Assembly: GCA_964476445.1 (NCBI GenBank)
Contig: CAYZAK010000018.1
Location: forward strand, 1 to 31,749
Source of the DNA: CAYZAK01 sp964476445
GTDB taxonomy: Bacteria; CG03; SLGR01; JAGXOG01
Direction: 5' to 3'
Length of the DNA stretch: 31,749 nt
Below, piece after piece: positions 1-7,954 of the stretch. The number at the start of each line of letters is the position of its first letter. The first letter of the stretch is position 1. The notes below the pieces were generated by a model. It did not search any database, was not told the DNA's origin, and saw only the letters and a program-made list of their open reading frames with translations. Both the position numbers and the translations under genes were made by a program.

Positions 1-48
1 TTAAATTATGATACACCATTTGAAGCGTTTGTTGCACTTACTGGTTGA
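1..48 (+). CDS. IS30-like transposase, C-terminal end (partial)
   Basis: The window opens in an open plus-strand frame that reads LNYDTPFEAFVALTG and stops with TGA at 46-48. The pattern L-N-Y-x-T-P-x-E-x-F followed by VAL and a stop is how many IS30-family DDE transposases end, so this is read as the tail of such a gene whose body lies upstream of the window. The following bases to about position 77 are AT-rich and would hold the right end of the element, but no terminal inverted repeat can be proven without the other end. It converges tail-to-tail with leuB. Only 15 residues are visible, so the family call is tentative; a chance open frame is the alternative. Confidence 0.5.
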   Translation, partial: LNYDTPFEAFVALTG

Positions 49-77
49 ATCCGTGGTATAAAAATTTTAAAATATTT

Positions 78-1169
78 TTATATTTGAATTAACCTGACCA
101 CTTCATCACCGAACTCGGTAGTTGATAGAACTTTCGCTTTACTGCCTTTTTGAACCAATTCTTCGGTTATAAACCCATCTTTAAATACTCTGAAAAGAGC
201 ATTCCATATTTCATTTGCTTCTTCTTTCAGGTCCAGACATTTTTCCATTAAAAGAGCAACGCTTCCTATCATGGAATAGGGGTTGGCTTTATTGGTATTT
301 GCTATATCCGGAGCCGAGCCGTGTGCCGCCTCCACATAACCTTTTTGGGGACCGATACAGGCCGAGGGCATCAAACCCAGAGAACCCAGTATTCCACCCG
401 CCTGGTCGGTAATAATATCACCCTGCATATTTTCCACTAAAACAACCCCGTTAAACTGAGCGGGGTTTTTAACCAACTGAAAAGCCGCATTGTCAACCAG
501 CATAGAGGAGTATTCAACTTCTTTGAAATTCTCGGCAACTTCCTCTACTATACTTTTCCAGAACCGGGAGGTTGCCAGTACATTGGCTTTATGTATATTA
601 ATTAACTTTTTATTATCTTTTTGGGCCTCCCTAAAGGCAACTTTGGCCACTCTCTCTACCTGTTTTCTGGTATAAGTACATTCATCAACCGCTTGGGCCA
701 TATTTGTTTGGGATCCTTCGGTTTTTTTACCAAAATAAATTCCTCCAACCAGTTCTCTTATCATAAGTATATCTATACCATCTCCTATTATTTCTTCTTT
801 AATAGGTGAAAATTTAGCTAATTCCCGGGGAAGCCTTACCGGTCTGAAATTCGCAAAAGTATCGTACCTTTTTCTTAAAGGAAGTATTGCCCCCTGCTCG
901 GGCCGGGACTCAGGCGGGATTTTTTCCATCTCATCTACGGCCAGTCCCACAGGTCCTTTTATTATAGCATCGGCTTCATCGCATATTTTTTTAGTTTTAT
1001 CCGGAAAAGGGCTACCCACGTCAAAATAAGCCCGGGCGCCGAATGGAGCTCTGACAATATCAAATTTATGAGCGTATTTTTTTTCTACAGTCTTTAAAAT
1101 TTTTACCGCCTCTTTTACTATCTCCGGTCCTATACCGTCACCCTCTAATACCGCTATTTTTTTATTCAT
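78..1169 (-). CDS. leuB: 3-isopropylmalate dehydrogenase (canonical LeuB)
   Basis: Oxidatively decarboxylates 3-isopropylmalate to 2-ketoisocaproate with NAD in leucine synthesis (cytosol). The 363-residue length is normal for the family. The N-terminal LEGDGIGPEI (residues 8-17), the substrate-helix region PLRKRYDTFANFRP (97-110) and RELVGGIYFG (138-147) are LeuB hallmarks; the last separates LeuB from isocitrate, tartrate and malate relatives. ENMQGDIITDQAG (246-258) is the metal/substrate aspartate region. It is the last gene of the tRNA-Arg/cysC/leuB group, 29 bp after cysC, and lies well away from the leuACD operon, which carries its own LeuB-like gene (9906-11021). The sequence match to LeuB is direct; preference for isopropylmalate over methylmalate is inferred. 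Confidence 0.93.
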   Translation of the reverse strand: MNKKIAVLEGDGIGPEIVKEAVKILKTVEKKYAHKFDIVRAPFGARAYFDVGSPFPDKTKKICDEADAIIKGPVGLAVDEMEKIPPESRPEQGAILPLRKRYDTFANFRPVRLPRELAKFSPIKEEIIGDGIDILMIRELVGGIYFGKKTEGSQTNMAQAVDECTYTRKQVERVAKVAFREAQKDNKKLINIHKANVLATSRFWKSIVEEVAENFKEVEYSSMLVDNAAFQLVKNPAQFNGVVLVENMQGDIITDQAGGILGSLGLMPSACIGPQKGYVEAAHGSAPDIANTNKANPYSMIGSVALLMEKCLDLKEEANEIWNALFRVFKDGFITEELVQKGSKAKVLSTTEFGDEVVRLIQI

Positions 1170-1198
1170 ATAATTACAATCCTTTATTTTTTATATAT

Positions 1199-1813
1199 TT
1201 ATTTTCCTTCAATAATATTTCTTTTTTTAAGATAGGTTAATACCTTATTTTTGCTCTCGGTTACACTCTGTTTATCTGTATTAATGATTAATTCCGGGTC
1301 TGTCGGTTCTTGGTAAGGAGCAGAAATTCCTGTAAAATTATCTATTTTACCCTTTTTAGCTCGTCGGTACAGTCCCTTGGGGTCTCTTTTCTGAGCTTTA
1401 TTTAAGTAAACTTTTACAAAAACCTCAATAAATTTACCTTCTCCAATAATATTTCTGATCCGGTTTCTATCTTTCCGGTAGGGGGAAATAAAAGCGGCCA
1501 GGGTTATAATCCCGGCATCGAAAAAAAGGGATGCTACTTCGCCTATACGTCGAATATTTTCCCGCCTGTCCCGGGGAGAAAAGCCAAGATCCATATTTAA
1601 ACCGTGTCTTATATTATCCCCGTCCAGGACATAGCTCAGCCTACCCATACCGTGCAGGCTAGTTTCCACAGCCCGGGCCAGAGTGGATTTACCAGACCCC
1701 GAAAGTCCGGTAAACCAGATTACAACTCCTTGTTGACCCAAAAGTTTTTCTCTGTCTTTTTTTACTATATTTCCTTTATGCCAGGTAATATTTTTTGATT
1801 TACTTCTTGCCAT
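1199..1813 (-). CDS. cysC: adenylyl-sulfate (APS) kinase
   Basis: Phosphorylates adenosine 5'-phosphosulfate with ATP to give PAPS, the activated sulfate used for assimilation or sulfation. The 204-residue length is normal. GLSGSGKST (36-44) is the Walker A loop. LDGDNIRHGL and the following GFSPRDRRENIRRIGEVA segment are diagnostic of CysC, as is the FISPYRKDR phosphoserine-region motif. There is no sulfurylase (cysD/cysN or sat) fused or adjacent in this window, so its APS source must be encoded elsewhere. It starts with ATG and has a GAGGG-type ribosome site about 14 nt upstream. It follows tRNA-Arg by about 50 bp and may share its transcript. Confidence 0.93.
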   Translation of the reverse strand: MARSKSKNITWHKGNIVKKDREKLLGQQGVVIWFTGLSGSGKSTLARAVETSLHGMGRLSYVLDGDNIRHGLNMDLGFSPRDRRENIRRIGEVASLFFDAGIITLAAFISPYRKDRNRIRNIIGEGKFIEVFVKVYLNKAQKRDPKGLYRRAKKGKIDNFTGISAPYQEPTDPELIINTDKQSVTESKNKVLTYLKKRNIIEGK

Positions 1814-1861
1814 TTATATATTATCAACCCTCTAATTTAAATTTTCTTCCTGTTTTAAAGT

Positions 1862-1937
1862 TGGTACCCCCGGGCAGATTCGAACTGCCGCACCCGGCTT
1901 AGGAGGCCGATGCTCTATCCATCTGAGCTACGGGGGT
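1862..1937 (-). tRNA. tRNA-Arg (anticodon CCT)
   Basis: The reverse complement folds as a complete tRNA. The acceptor stem ACCCCCG pairs with CGGGGGT. The D-arm is GCTC...GAGC, and the anticodon stem TCGGC/GCCGG closes the loop CTCCTAA with anticodon CCT (reads AGG). The T-arm is GGCAG-TTCGAAT-CTGCC with a 4-nt variable loop. The discriminator A is followed by an encoded CCA at 1862-1864. It is 76 nt including CCA. It lies between porV and cysC on the same strand. Confidence 0.95.
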
Positions 1938-2090
1938 TGTTAAACTGTCTGAAATTACTCCAAAGGGGACACCTAAATTAAGCCCTCTTTATCTGACCGG
2001 TAGAATCTTGACCAAACCCCAAACCAGTCAACTTATTTTTTTAAACAAAATTACACTATTTTATACACCATAAATAAAATTCAGCCCTAT

Positions 2091-2119
2091 AAATTACAAC
2101 TTAATTAAAACTTTGTCAA
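2091..2119 (-). promoter_or_regulatory. possible sigma70-type promoter upstream of tRNA-Arg
   Basis: On the minus strand a perfect TTGACA (2114-2119) is followed after 17 nt by TAATTT (2091-2096). The -10 box is poor. This 210-bp gap (1938-2147) otherwise holds only AT-rich sequence and a weak 5-bp inverted repeat around 2009-2032; no clear terminator for the porV transcript is visible in it. Confidence 0.3.
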
Positions 2120-2147
2120 ACCCATCTGGAAAAAATTTTAATATAAC

Positions 2148-3065
2148 TTAAAAAGTCAAACCGGTTGAAAACTGGTGAGTATTTCCTAGATTTTGGTATG
2201 GGGCAAAGCTATAGTCAACTTTAAACCGGGGCCATTTTATACCCAGTCCCGCCCTAAGACCTGTAAGACCGCCGGTTTGGGCCCGGGAATTATAACCGGC
2301 CCGTAACAAAACAACATCATATATTGTACGCTCAAATCCAAAGCCAAAATTTAATTTACCGTCCCGGGGCTGATTTATTTCTGTCCCTACAATAAGGTCT
2401 TTTACTGCCCGGGGACCGTAATCCGGCATCAACCAGTGTACCCCCAGTTTAAAATTTAAAGGCAGGTTACTTCCCCTAACCGAAGGGCCTATATTTTGAA
2501 TACCGGCCCCAATTATTACTCTATCTGTAAAATAATACTTTCCCCCCATATCCAGTCCTATCCCGGTTGCCGTTTTTTGTTCTATCCTCTGACTTATAAT
2601 TTTTCCTGTAATTCCAACATTTAGATGCTCGTTTACAGATTTCCCCCAGCCCAATTTAAATGCCGCTTCCCGAGTATCATAGGTCTCGTCCGTTTCAATA
2701 ATGTAGCCGTACTCATCCTCAAGAGTTTTTCCTATTTTGTCCGAAAAAAGACCAGTAAATCCCAGGCTGAAAACACCAAATTTACCCATGGGCTCAGTGT
2801 AAGATACAAAATTATAGTTTAAATTTTCAAGATAAAACATGTGTGAAAAACTTAACCGGGTTTCATTTATGCGCCCCAAACCGGCCGGATTCCAGTACAG
2901 ACTGTACCCGTCATCAGCTAAGGATACGTATGCTCCTCCTATGGCCGAAGCCCTGGCTCCCGGCTGAATACGTAAAAACTGAAAGGCGGAGGAGCCCGCT
3001 CCGGAAGACCATTCCGGAAAAATAAAAGCCAGAATTATCCCGGTGCTTAAAAACAATTTTTTCAT
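2148..3065 (-). CDS. PorV/PorQ-family outer-membrane beta-barrel protein
   Basis: A 305-residue protein with a Sec signal peptide (about residues 1-22), followed by the hallmark segment SAFQFLRIQPGARASAIGG and then AYVSLADD and YWNPAGLGR. This is the start of the PorV/PorQ (formerly UPF0164) family. The rest is made of alternating hydrophobic/polar strands ending with an aromatic residue (GLTF), as expected for a FadL-like barrel in the outer membrane. In Bacteroidota, PorV is a type IX secretion component that carries substrates to the attachment complex; in other phyla the role is less clear. Its ATG overlaps the stop of the upstream RCC1-repeat gene (ATGA), so the two are translationally coupled. 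This suggests the barrel serves that secreted protein, which is inference. Confidence 0.85.
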   Translation of the reverse strand: MKKLFLSTGIILAFIFPEWSSGAGSSAFQFLRIQPGARASAIGGAYVSLADDGYSLYWNPAGLGRINETRLSFSHMFYLENLNYNFVSYTEPMGKFGVFSLGFTGLFSDKIGKTLEDEYGYIIETDETYDTREAAFKLGWGKSVNEHLNVGITGKIISQRIEQKTATGIGLDMGGKYYFTDRVIIGAGIQNIGPSVRGSNLPLNFKLGVHWLMPDYGPRAVKDLIVGTEINQPRDGKLNFGFGFERTIYDVVLLRAGYNSRAQTGGLTGLRAGLGIKWPRFKVDYSFAPYQNLGNTHQFSTGLTF

Positions 3066-5674
3066 TTACCCACCCCGAACTTACCTGTAGCCCGGTTCCC
3101 TTCCGGATCGGTTACAGTAAAAATATAAAGGCCCATGGCAACTTCCCGGCCTGATTCATTTTTTCCATCCCACTCAGCTTTACCGGTCTGCCCGTCATTA
3201 TAAGGAGTATCCGGTTTTAAAATTTTAACCCGCCGGCCGGTTATATCGTAGATTTCAATTTTAGAATACCTGGTTAGACCCTGAAATTTTACCGTACCTC
3301 GTACAGCCTCGGAAAAATTAACCGGATTGGGATATACCGCCACTTCATCCAGAGAGTCTTTAACCGGGCTTCCAATAGTAAAAATGGATAATTTTTTAAG
3401 TTCAGCTCTTACCCGTTTGTCCCCCCGGTCCACCTGGTTGATACCCCCGTCGGCAACTATATCCCACTCTCTTAAAGTTTCGTTTAACCGAAGTATTTTT
3501 AACTCCTTTGCTCTAAGTTCGGTACCGTCAACCCGTCCGTCATCATTGGTGTCCACGTAGGGTATTTCAATTTCTATAAAATCCTCAAATGTGCCATAAA
3601 TTTCTCCGGACGGGCCATAAGCTTCTATTCCCCTTACGGCAGGGGTAATTATTTTACCGTCCGGCGAATTATCATTTGCCCGGCTTACACATCTTTGTTT
3701 TTCCGGGGACATATCTTCCTTACCAATAATAAAAAAACGCACATCTTTAAGGATGGCCTTCCCTGGCACATTGATACGGGTTCCCGGAGCATCACCATAG
3801 TAAACAGTACCTCCGGTTTCATTTTTGACTTCTACTCCGGTTTTTATCTTATCCTGAAACGTAAATCCCTCGGCGAAAACTAAAATATCGGCAGTTTGGG
3901 AATACCCGCTTTCCAGATAAGGATAAAATTCAACTTCTACTTTCCCATCTGTTTTTGAAGTACCTGAAGATTTATTCAATGTTCCGATCCCCCCTGTTAT
4001 ACTGAATTCTACATCTACATTTTCTACCCCGTTACCATATATATCCATAACTTCCGCGGTGACGGTGCAGGTCTCTCCCTTTACAATATATTCCGGTTCT
4101 AAACTAACCTGAAGACCGGCCACCCTGGAGGATTTTACTGATACAGGGGAACTGGTACCTGTATTTTCTATGCTGTCGCTTACCCTAATAAGTATATCTT
4201 CGGCAGCGGTATAGGTCTGATTCTCAATAACGGATATCCCTCCGGTTATTTCCGAACTTTTTATACTCAACTCTCCAGTGCCGATCTGAGTATCTTCCTC
4301 AGACAGATAAGACTGTAAGTTTATGGATCCGGAAAAATAGGAAACAACTGAATCTCCATCTTCGGCAGTTACGGTTAGGGTAAAAGTACTGCCGGCTACA
4401 ATTGAACCGGGCACCTCCACACCATAGTTGGTTATAAGATAGGTTCGTGCGGGACTATATTTATCTTCAATATTATCCTGTCCCAGTTGACCGTAATTGT
4501 TACTTCCCCAGCCATTAAGTTTCCGGTACTGGTTTTCCCGGAGCCCCAAGGAATGAAACTTATCAAGATGGGACTGTCCTTGCTCCCCTACATCTTCGGC
4601 CCCGCCGGCCGAAATCAAAATCCATGAACCCGTACTAACTTCCTTAGGGGCTAATTGGTCTTCTTCATGCCCTAAACCCAGCTGACCGTCTTCATTCCGG
4701 CCCCAGGCATGAAGGGTATTATCTTTTTGGATTCCCAAAGTATGGTACCAGCCTCCGCTAACTGCTTTCCATTGGGTATCCTGGGCTATTTCCTCGGGCG
4801 ACTCAGTGCGGTCGCCCTTCCCCCCGTGGCCCAATTCTCCATAATTATTAAGTCCCCAGGACCAGAGAGACCTGGTATCATCTTTTTCTTTTATACCCAG
4901 AGTATGATTGTAACCCGCACAGACAATTACCCAGTTCTCATCCGATTTCATAACCACCGGTATGTTTGTACTTTCCCCTATATCATAATCTTCCCCCAGT
5001 CCTAACTGATCATATCCGTTATGCCCCCAGGCCCACAGGGTATCGTTATCTTTTAAAAAAACAGTATGAGAACCGCCGGTCGCGCCGGTTACCCACCGGG
5101 TGGATACTCCCACCCGGGACGGACTGGTTCTTTTATCGTTATCCCCCACTCCCAGCTGACCGTCTTCATTCCGGCCCCAGGCCCACAGAGTCCCGTCTTC
5201 TCTTATGGCCAGTGAATGATAACCTCCGCCATAAACCGAACTCCAGCTGTGAGTACTCACCTTTACCGGAATATCCCTGTCACCGGTGTCGCCCAAACCC
5301 AGTTGACCGTATTTATTCCATCCCCAGGCCCAAAGAGAACCATCTTCCTTTATAGCCAGAGAATGGCGGATACCGGCGGCAGTAAAATACCAGTTGTTGT
5401 CCGTTCCCACCTGAACGGGAACTTTGCTGTCGATACCCTCAGTAAATTCCTTGGAAACACCGCCGCTATTTCCCGTACCCAGTTCTCCATAGTAGTTGTT
5501 TCCCCAAGCCCATAAAGTTCCGGATTCTTTTAAAGCCAGAGTATGATAACCTCCGGCTGATATAGAATCAACCGGATTTAAACTTCCGGCTTGACTTACC
5601 ATAACAAGGACAGTTACAAGTCCGGTTGATAATATTAAAAACTTGCGGTTTAGAGTTTTTTTAAAATAATTCAT
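3062..5674 (-). CDS. secreted RCC1-repeat beta-propeller protein with Ig-like and FlgD/T9SS-like C-terminal domain
   Basis: An 870-residue exported protein. Residues 1-31 form a signal peptide. Residues of about 32-410 hold seven RCC1 (alpha-tubulin-suppressor-like) repeats, each with a core like LWAWGRNEDGQLG, enough for one seven-bladed propeller. Residues of about 415-570 and 570-650 look like bacterial Ig-like domains. A later region carries DTNDDGRVDGTEL, a Ca-binding, EF-hand-like loop. The last ~90 residues (VYPNPVN... IYDITGRRV... WDGKNESGREVAMGLYIF ... GKFGVGK) match the FlgD-Ig / type A T9SS sorting-domain pattern. The ligand is unknown; a surface adhesin or recognition role is inferred. 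It follows the PLD lipoprotein gene by 48 bp and overlaps porV by 4 bp. Confidence 0.85.
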   Translation of the reverse strand: MNYFKKTLNRKFLILSTGLVTVLVMVSQAGSLNPVDSISAGGYHTLALKESGTLWAWGNNYYGELGTGNSGGVSKEFTEGIDSKVPVQVGTDNNWYFTAAGIRHSLAIKEDGSLWAWGWNKYGQLGLGDTGDRDIPVKVSTHSWSSVYGGGYHSLAIREDGTLWAWGRNEDGQLGVGDNDKRTSPSRVGVSTRWVTGATGGSHTVFLKDNDTLWAWGHNGYDQLGLGEDYDIGESTNIPVVMKSDENWVIVCAGYNHTLGIKEKDDTRSLWSWGLNNYGELGHGGKGDRTESPEEIAQDTQWKAVSGGWYHTLGIQKDNTLHAWGRNEDGQLGLGHEEDQLAPKEVSTGSWILISAGGAEDVGEQGQSHLDKFHSLGLRENQYRKLNGWGSNNYGQLGQDNIEDKYSPARTYLITNYGVEVPGSIVAGSTFTLTVTAEDGDSVVSYFSGSINLQSYLSEEDTQIGTGELSIKSSEITGGISVIENQTYTAAEDILIRVSDSIENTGTSSPVSVKSSRVAGLQVSLEPEYIVKGETCTVTAEVMDIYGNGVENVDVEFSITGGIGTLNKSSGTSKTDGKVEVEFYPYLESGYSQTADILVFAEGFTFQDKIKTGVEVKNETGGTVYYGDAPGTRINVPGKAILKDVRFFIIGKEDMSPEKQRCVSRANDNSPDGKIITPAVRGIEAYGPSGEIYGTFEDFIEIEIPYVDTNDDGRVDGTELRAKELKILRLNETLREWDIVADGGINQVDRGDKRVRAELKKLSIFTIGSPVKDSLDEVAVYPNPVNFSEAVRGTVKFQGLTRYSKIEIYDITGRRVKILKPDTPYNDGQTGKAEWDGKNESGREVAMGLYIFTVTDPEGNRATGKFGVGK
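4677..5182 (-). repeat. 32-bp exact direct repeat inside the RCC1 propeller coding region
   Basis: Positions 4677-4708 and 5151-5182 are identical over 32 bp, encoding the AWGRNEDGQLG core in blades 6 and 3. The other blades have diverged at the DNA level. This indicates recent blade duplication or gene conversion within the propeller. Confidence 0.85.
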
Positions 5675-5722
5675 TATTTTTATTTTTTTATTCTAAATTT
5701 CACTATAAAAACCTTTGAAAAT

Positions 5723-7180
5723 TTAGTTACCCGACGACTCAGTTTTAAAATATTTTACTCCGGTTCTTAAATAACCGGCTTCGTTAATCCCCTGAGCAAC
5801 GACGCCGTATCTGGTATCCGGGTTTAAATTTTTAATTTTATGATTAAACTTCCCGGCTTCTGAAAATTTAAATATGGGAAAATGATACTCCCACCGGTTT
5901 CTTACCGGTATTTCCTGCCACAGAAAATATACTCCGGCATTATCGCTACCCCCGGTATCTGCCAGTTCGGACCTTAGCACCGCTGTAGTTTCGGTTATAT
6001 TTTCTACAACTATATCTTCAAGTACGGGGGGATTTACAACGGTTTCAGGCAAAGGTTGCTGGGTTTCAGCCCAATCTGCATAAGGAGATTTCCAGGTAAG
6101 GTAGAAAGATTCCTCGATTATCTTATACAGATTTTTATCTTTAAAACCCAAGCCTGAATCCCGGCCAGAATTGTCAAATGTGAAGCGATCCCAGTTCATA
6201 CTGGAAATAACTCCGTACTGACCGTCAACCAAGAAAATTTTTGTATGATTGGTTCCGCTCCCATCCACATAGGGGGCCGGGGACATATCTATAACTTTGA
6301 CATAAGTATTTTCCAGCGACGCCAAATTGTCAATTAAACTTTTATCCGTGCGCGAGTAACTGGCCTTGTCCACCAGTAATTTTACCTTCACACCCCTCCG
6401 GGCGGCATCGGCAAGCCTTTCCTGTAAATTATTTTTAACTTGGTTAAAAAACGGATGGTAATGATATATTGATATGAATATTTTGTCCCGTGCACCACTG
6501 ATTTTATCAATCTGGTATTCATGTACCGGTTTAAACTCATCGGGAACATACCTACCGTGAGCAAGGGGAGTTAAATTATCAGTCTTTCCGTATTCAGCAA
6601 TAGATTCAACCGACTGCCCTGAAGCTTCCCACAAAGACTCAAAAAGATAAGTAAACGCTCCGGCGATTGTTTCATTTTCAACATTTAAATTAAATTCGTA
6701 GTTCTGTTCCATAGAAGACCAGGACCAGTTTGCCGAACCGGCGGTAACCTTATCTCCGTCCACTATCATATATTTTGAGTGAGCGGCGGGGTCCACATTT
6801 AGAACTTCAATACCCGGGCAATCAAAAAAATATTCATCTACATGTTCGTTATCTTTATTGTCTATGCCCAGGGCTATGCGGACCCGTACGCCCCGACGGC
6901 AGGCATTTTCGAGTTCTTCATAAAGGTCGCCCATTATCCCTGAATCGTACTTCCACATGTTCCACATTTCTATATCAATACTTTCTTTGGACCCGGAGAT
7001 CCAGCTCTTTTTAACATCGTATATTCTCTTGATGTCTTTGTGCCTCATATCCACTGCATGGGTCTCGGAAGGAGTGTATTCAGTTTCTGATTTATACAAA
7101 GAATTTAAGCGGCACCCATTTATAAATAATAATACTGCAGCAGCAACGGTCTTTATCTTAAAATATTTTAGTTTTTTCAT
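5723..7180 (-). CDS. phospholipase D-like lipoprotein with C-terminal fibronectin III-like domain
   Basis: A 485-residue protein with a lipoprotein signal ending in FINGC (Cys23). Two complete HKD catalytic motifs are visible. The first is H134-S-K136-x4-D141, followed by GSANWS. The second is H312-T-K314-x4-D319, followed by SSMNWD. Two motifs in one chain are what a self-contained PLD-superfamily phosphodiesterase needs (phospholipase, cardiolipin-synthase-like or nuclease). Residues of about 385-485 resemble a fibronectin type III fold, suggesting binding to a surface or polymer. As a lipoprotein it probably acts in the periplasm or on the cell surface. It is first in a gene group with the RCC1 protein and PorV. 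No Shine-Dalgarno sequence precedes the ATG. The substrate cannot be told from sequence. Confidence 0.85.
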   Translation of the reverse strand: MKKLKYFKIKTVAAAVLLFINGCRLNSLYKSETEYTPSETHAVDMRHKDIKRIYDVKKSWISGSKESIDIEMWNMWKYDSGIMGDLYEELENACRRGVRVRIALGIDNKDNEHVDEYFFDCPGIEVLNVDPAAHSKYMIVDGDKVTAGSANWSWSSMEQNYEFNLNVENETIAGAFTYLFESLWEASGQSVESIAEYGKTDNLTPLAHGRYVPDEFKPVHEYQIDKISGARDKIFISIYHYHPFFNQVKNNLQERLADAARRGVKVKLLVDKASYSRTDKSLIDNLASLENTYVKVIDMSPAPYVDGSGTNHTKIFLVDGQYGVISSMNWDRFTFDNSGRDSGLGFKDKNLYKIIEESFYLTWKSPYADWAETQQPLPETVVNPPVLEDIVVENITETTAVLRSELADTGGSDNAGVYFLWQEIPVRNRWEYHFPIFKFSEAGKFNHKIKNLNPDTRYGVVAQGINEAGYLRTGVKYFKTESSGN

Positions 7181-7188
7181 AGTTTTAT

Positions 7189-7217
7189 ATAATAATATTT
7201 AATTTCAAAATTAACAA
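7189..7217 (-). promoter_or_regulatory. possible promoter for the PLD/RCC1/PorV group
   Basis: On the minus strand TTGTTA (7212-7217), a 17-nt spacer and TATTAT (7189-7194) lie just before the ATG at 7180. Initiation 6-7 nt after the -10 box would leave an almost leaderless mRNA, which agrees with the missing ribosome site. The region is very AT-rich, so chance matches are likely. Confidence 0.3.
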
Positions 7218-7299
7218 ATTTTAAAATTAAACGTTACCCTTTAAAATCCAACTTTTAAACCAACTTGTATACTATTGTAAACTTCTTTTTTTTTAAAAT

Positions 7300-7327
7300 T
7301 TGACAATATTCTCTACTTTGCTATATT
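7300..7327 (+). promoter_or_regulatory. sigma70-type promoter for the DUF4168-like lipoprotein gene
   Basis: A perfect TTGACA (7300-7305) is separated by 16 nt from TATATT (7322-7327). Initiation near 7334 would give a leader of about 50 nt that includes the GGAGG ribosome site at 7372-7376 before the ATG at 7385. It lies in the only divergent intergenic region of the window (7181-7384). Confidence 0.55.
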
Positions 7328-7384
7328 AATAATTAGAATTATAGAGTTAAAATCACTGATGTAAATTAAAATGGAGGTTAATTA

Positions 7385-7927
7385 ATGATTACTAGCATTA
7401 TCAAAAACTTAAGCATTTTGGGTATTATTATCGGTATCATGGCCTGTTCTCCGGGGGTAGAGGAGACAGCTCTTGAAGAACAAGATCCCCAACAGGAAGC
7501 CATGCCCAGACAGCCAGAAGCTGTAGATAGCAGCGATATAACCGATGAAGAATTAGATCAATTTGCCGGAGCTATGGAAGCTATACAGCCCATCACTAAC
7601 CAGGCTCAAGCCCAAATGGCTGAAACCATAGATGATTCTGATATTTCCATGGAACGCTACCAGGAAGTAGCTATGGCCCAGCAACAAGGTAGAGAAGTGG
7701 ATTTAAACCCAGAAGAACAACAGCAGTTACAGGAAATAGAGGATCAAATGCAAGCTCTACAGGCTGAAATCCAGGAAGAACAGATCAAGGGAATTGAAGA
7801 AACCGGTATGACTGTTCAGAGGTTTCAACAAATATCAGCTGCGCTCCAGCAGGATCCGGAATTACAGCAAAGATTTTCAGAAGTAAGCGGCCAAATAATT
7901 GGCAGCCCTCCCCAAGATCAAGAATAA
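7385..7927 (+). CDS. DUF4168-like lipoprotein
   Basis: A 180-residue protein with a lipoprotein signal peptide ending in GIMAC (Cys21). After a Glu/Gln/Pro-rich linker comes ITDEELDQFAGAMEAIQ and, near the end, MTVQRFQQISAALQQDPEL, spaced as in DUF4168, with a Gln/Glu-rich helical, probably coiled-coil, middle (about 80-140). DUF4168 proteins are exported and of unknown function. It is the only complete gene on the plus strand, has its own promoter and a strong GGAGG ribosome site, and is probably a single-gene unit. Expected location is the periplasmic face of a membrane. The domain call rests on pattern memory, not a profile search. Confidence 0.7.
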   Translation: MITSIIKNLSILGIIIGIMACSPGVEETALEEQDPQQEAMPRQPEAVDSSDITDEELDQFAGAMEAIQPITNQAQAQMAETIDDSDISMERYQEVAMAQQQGREVDLNPEEQQQLQEIEDQMQALQAEIQEEQIKGIEETGMTVQRFQQISAALQQDPELQQRFSEVSGQIIGSPPQDQE

Positions 7928-7954
7928 ATAAATTTTATTTAAAGTAATTTGAGT

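Noticed and set aside
2009..2032. TTGAC...GTCAA inverted repeat between porV and tRNA-Arg
   Set aside because: Only a 5-bp stem with a long loop and no U-tract; within chance for this region.
4966..5515. Plus-strand open frames opposite the RCC1 repeats
   Set aside because: They mirror the repeated propeller coding sequence and have no independent support.
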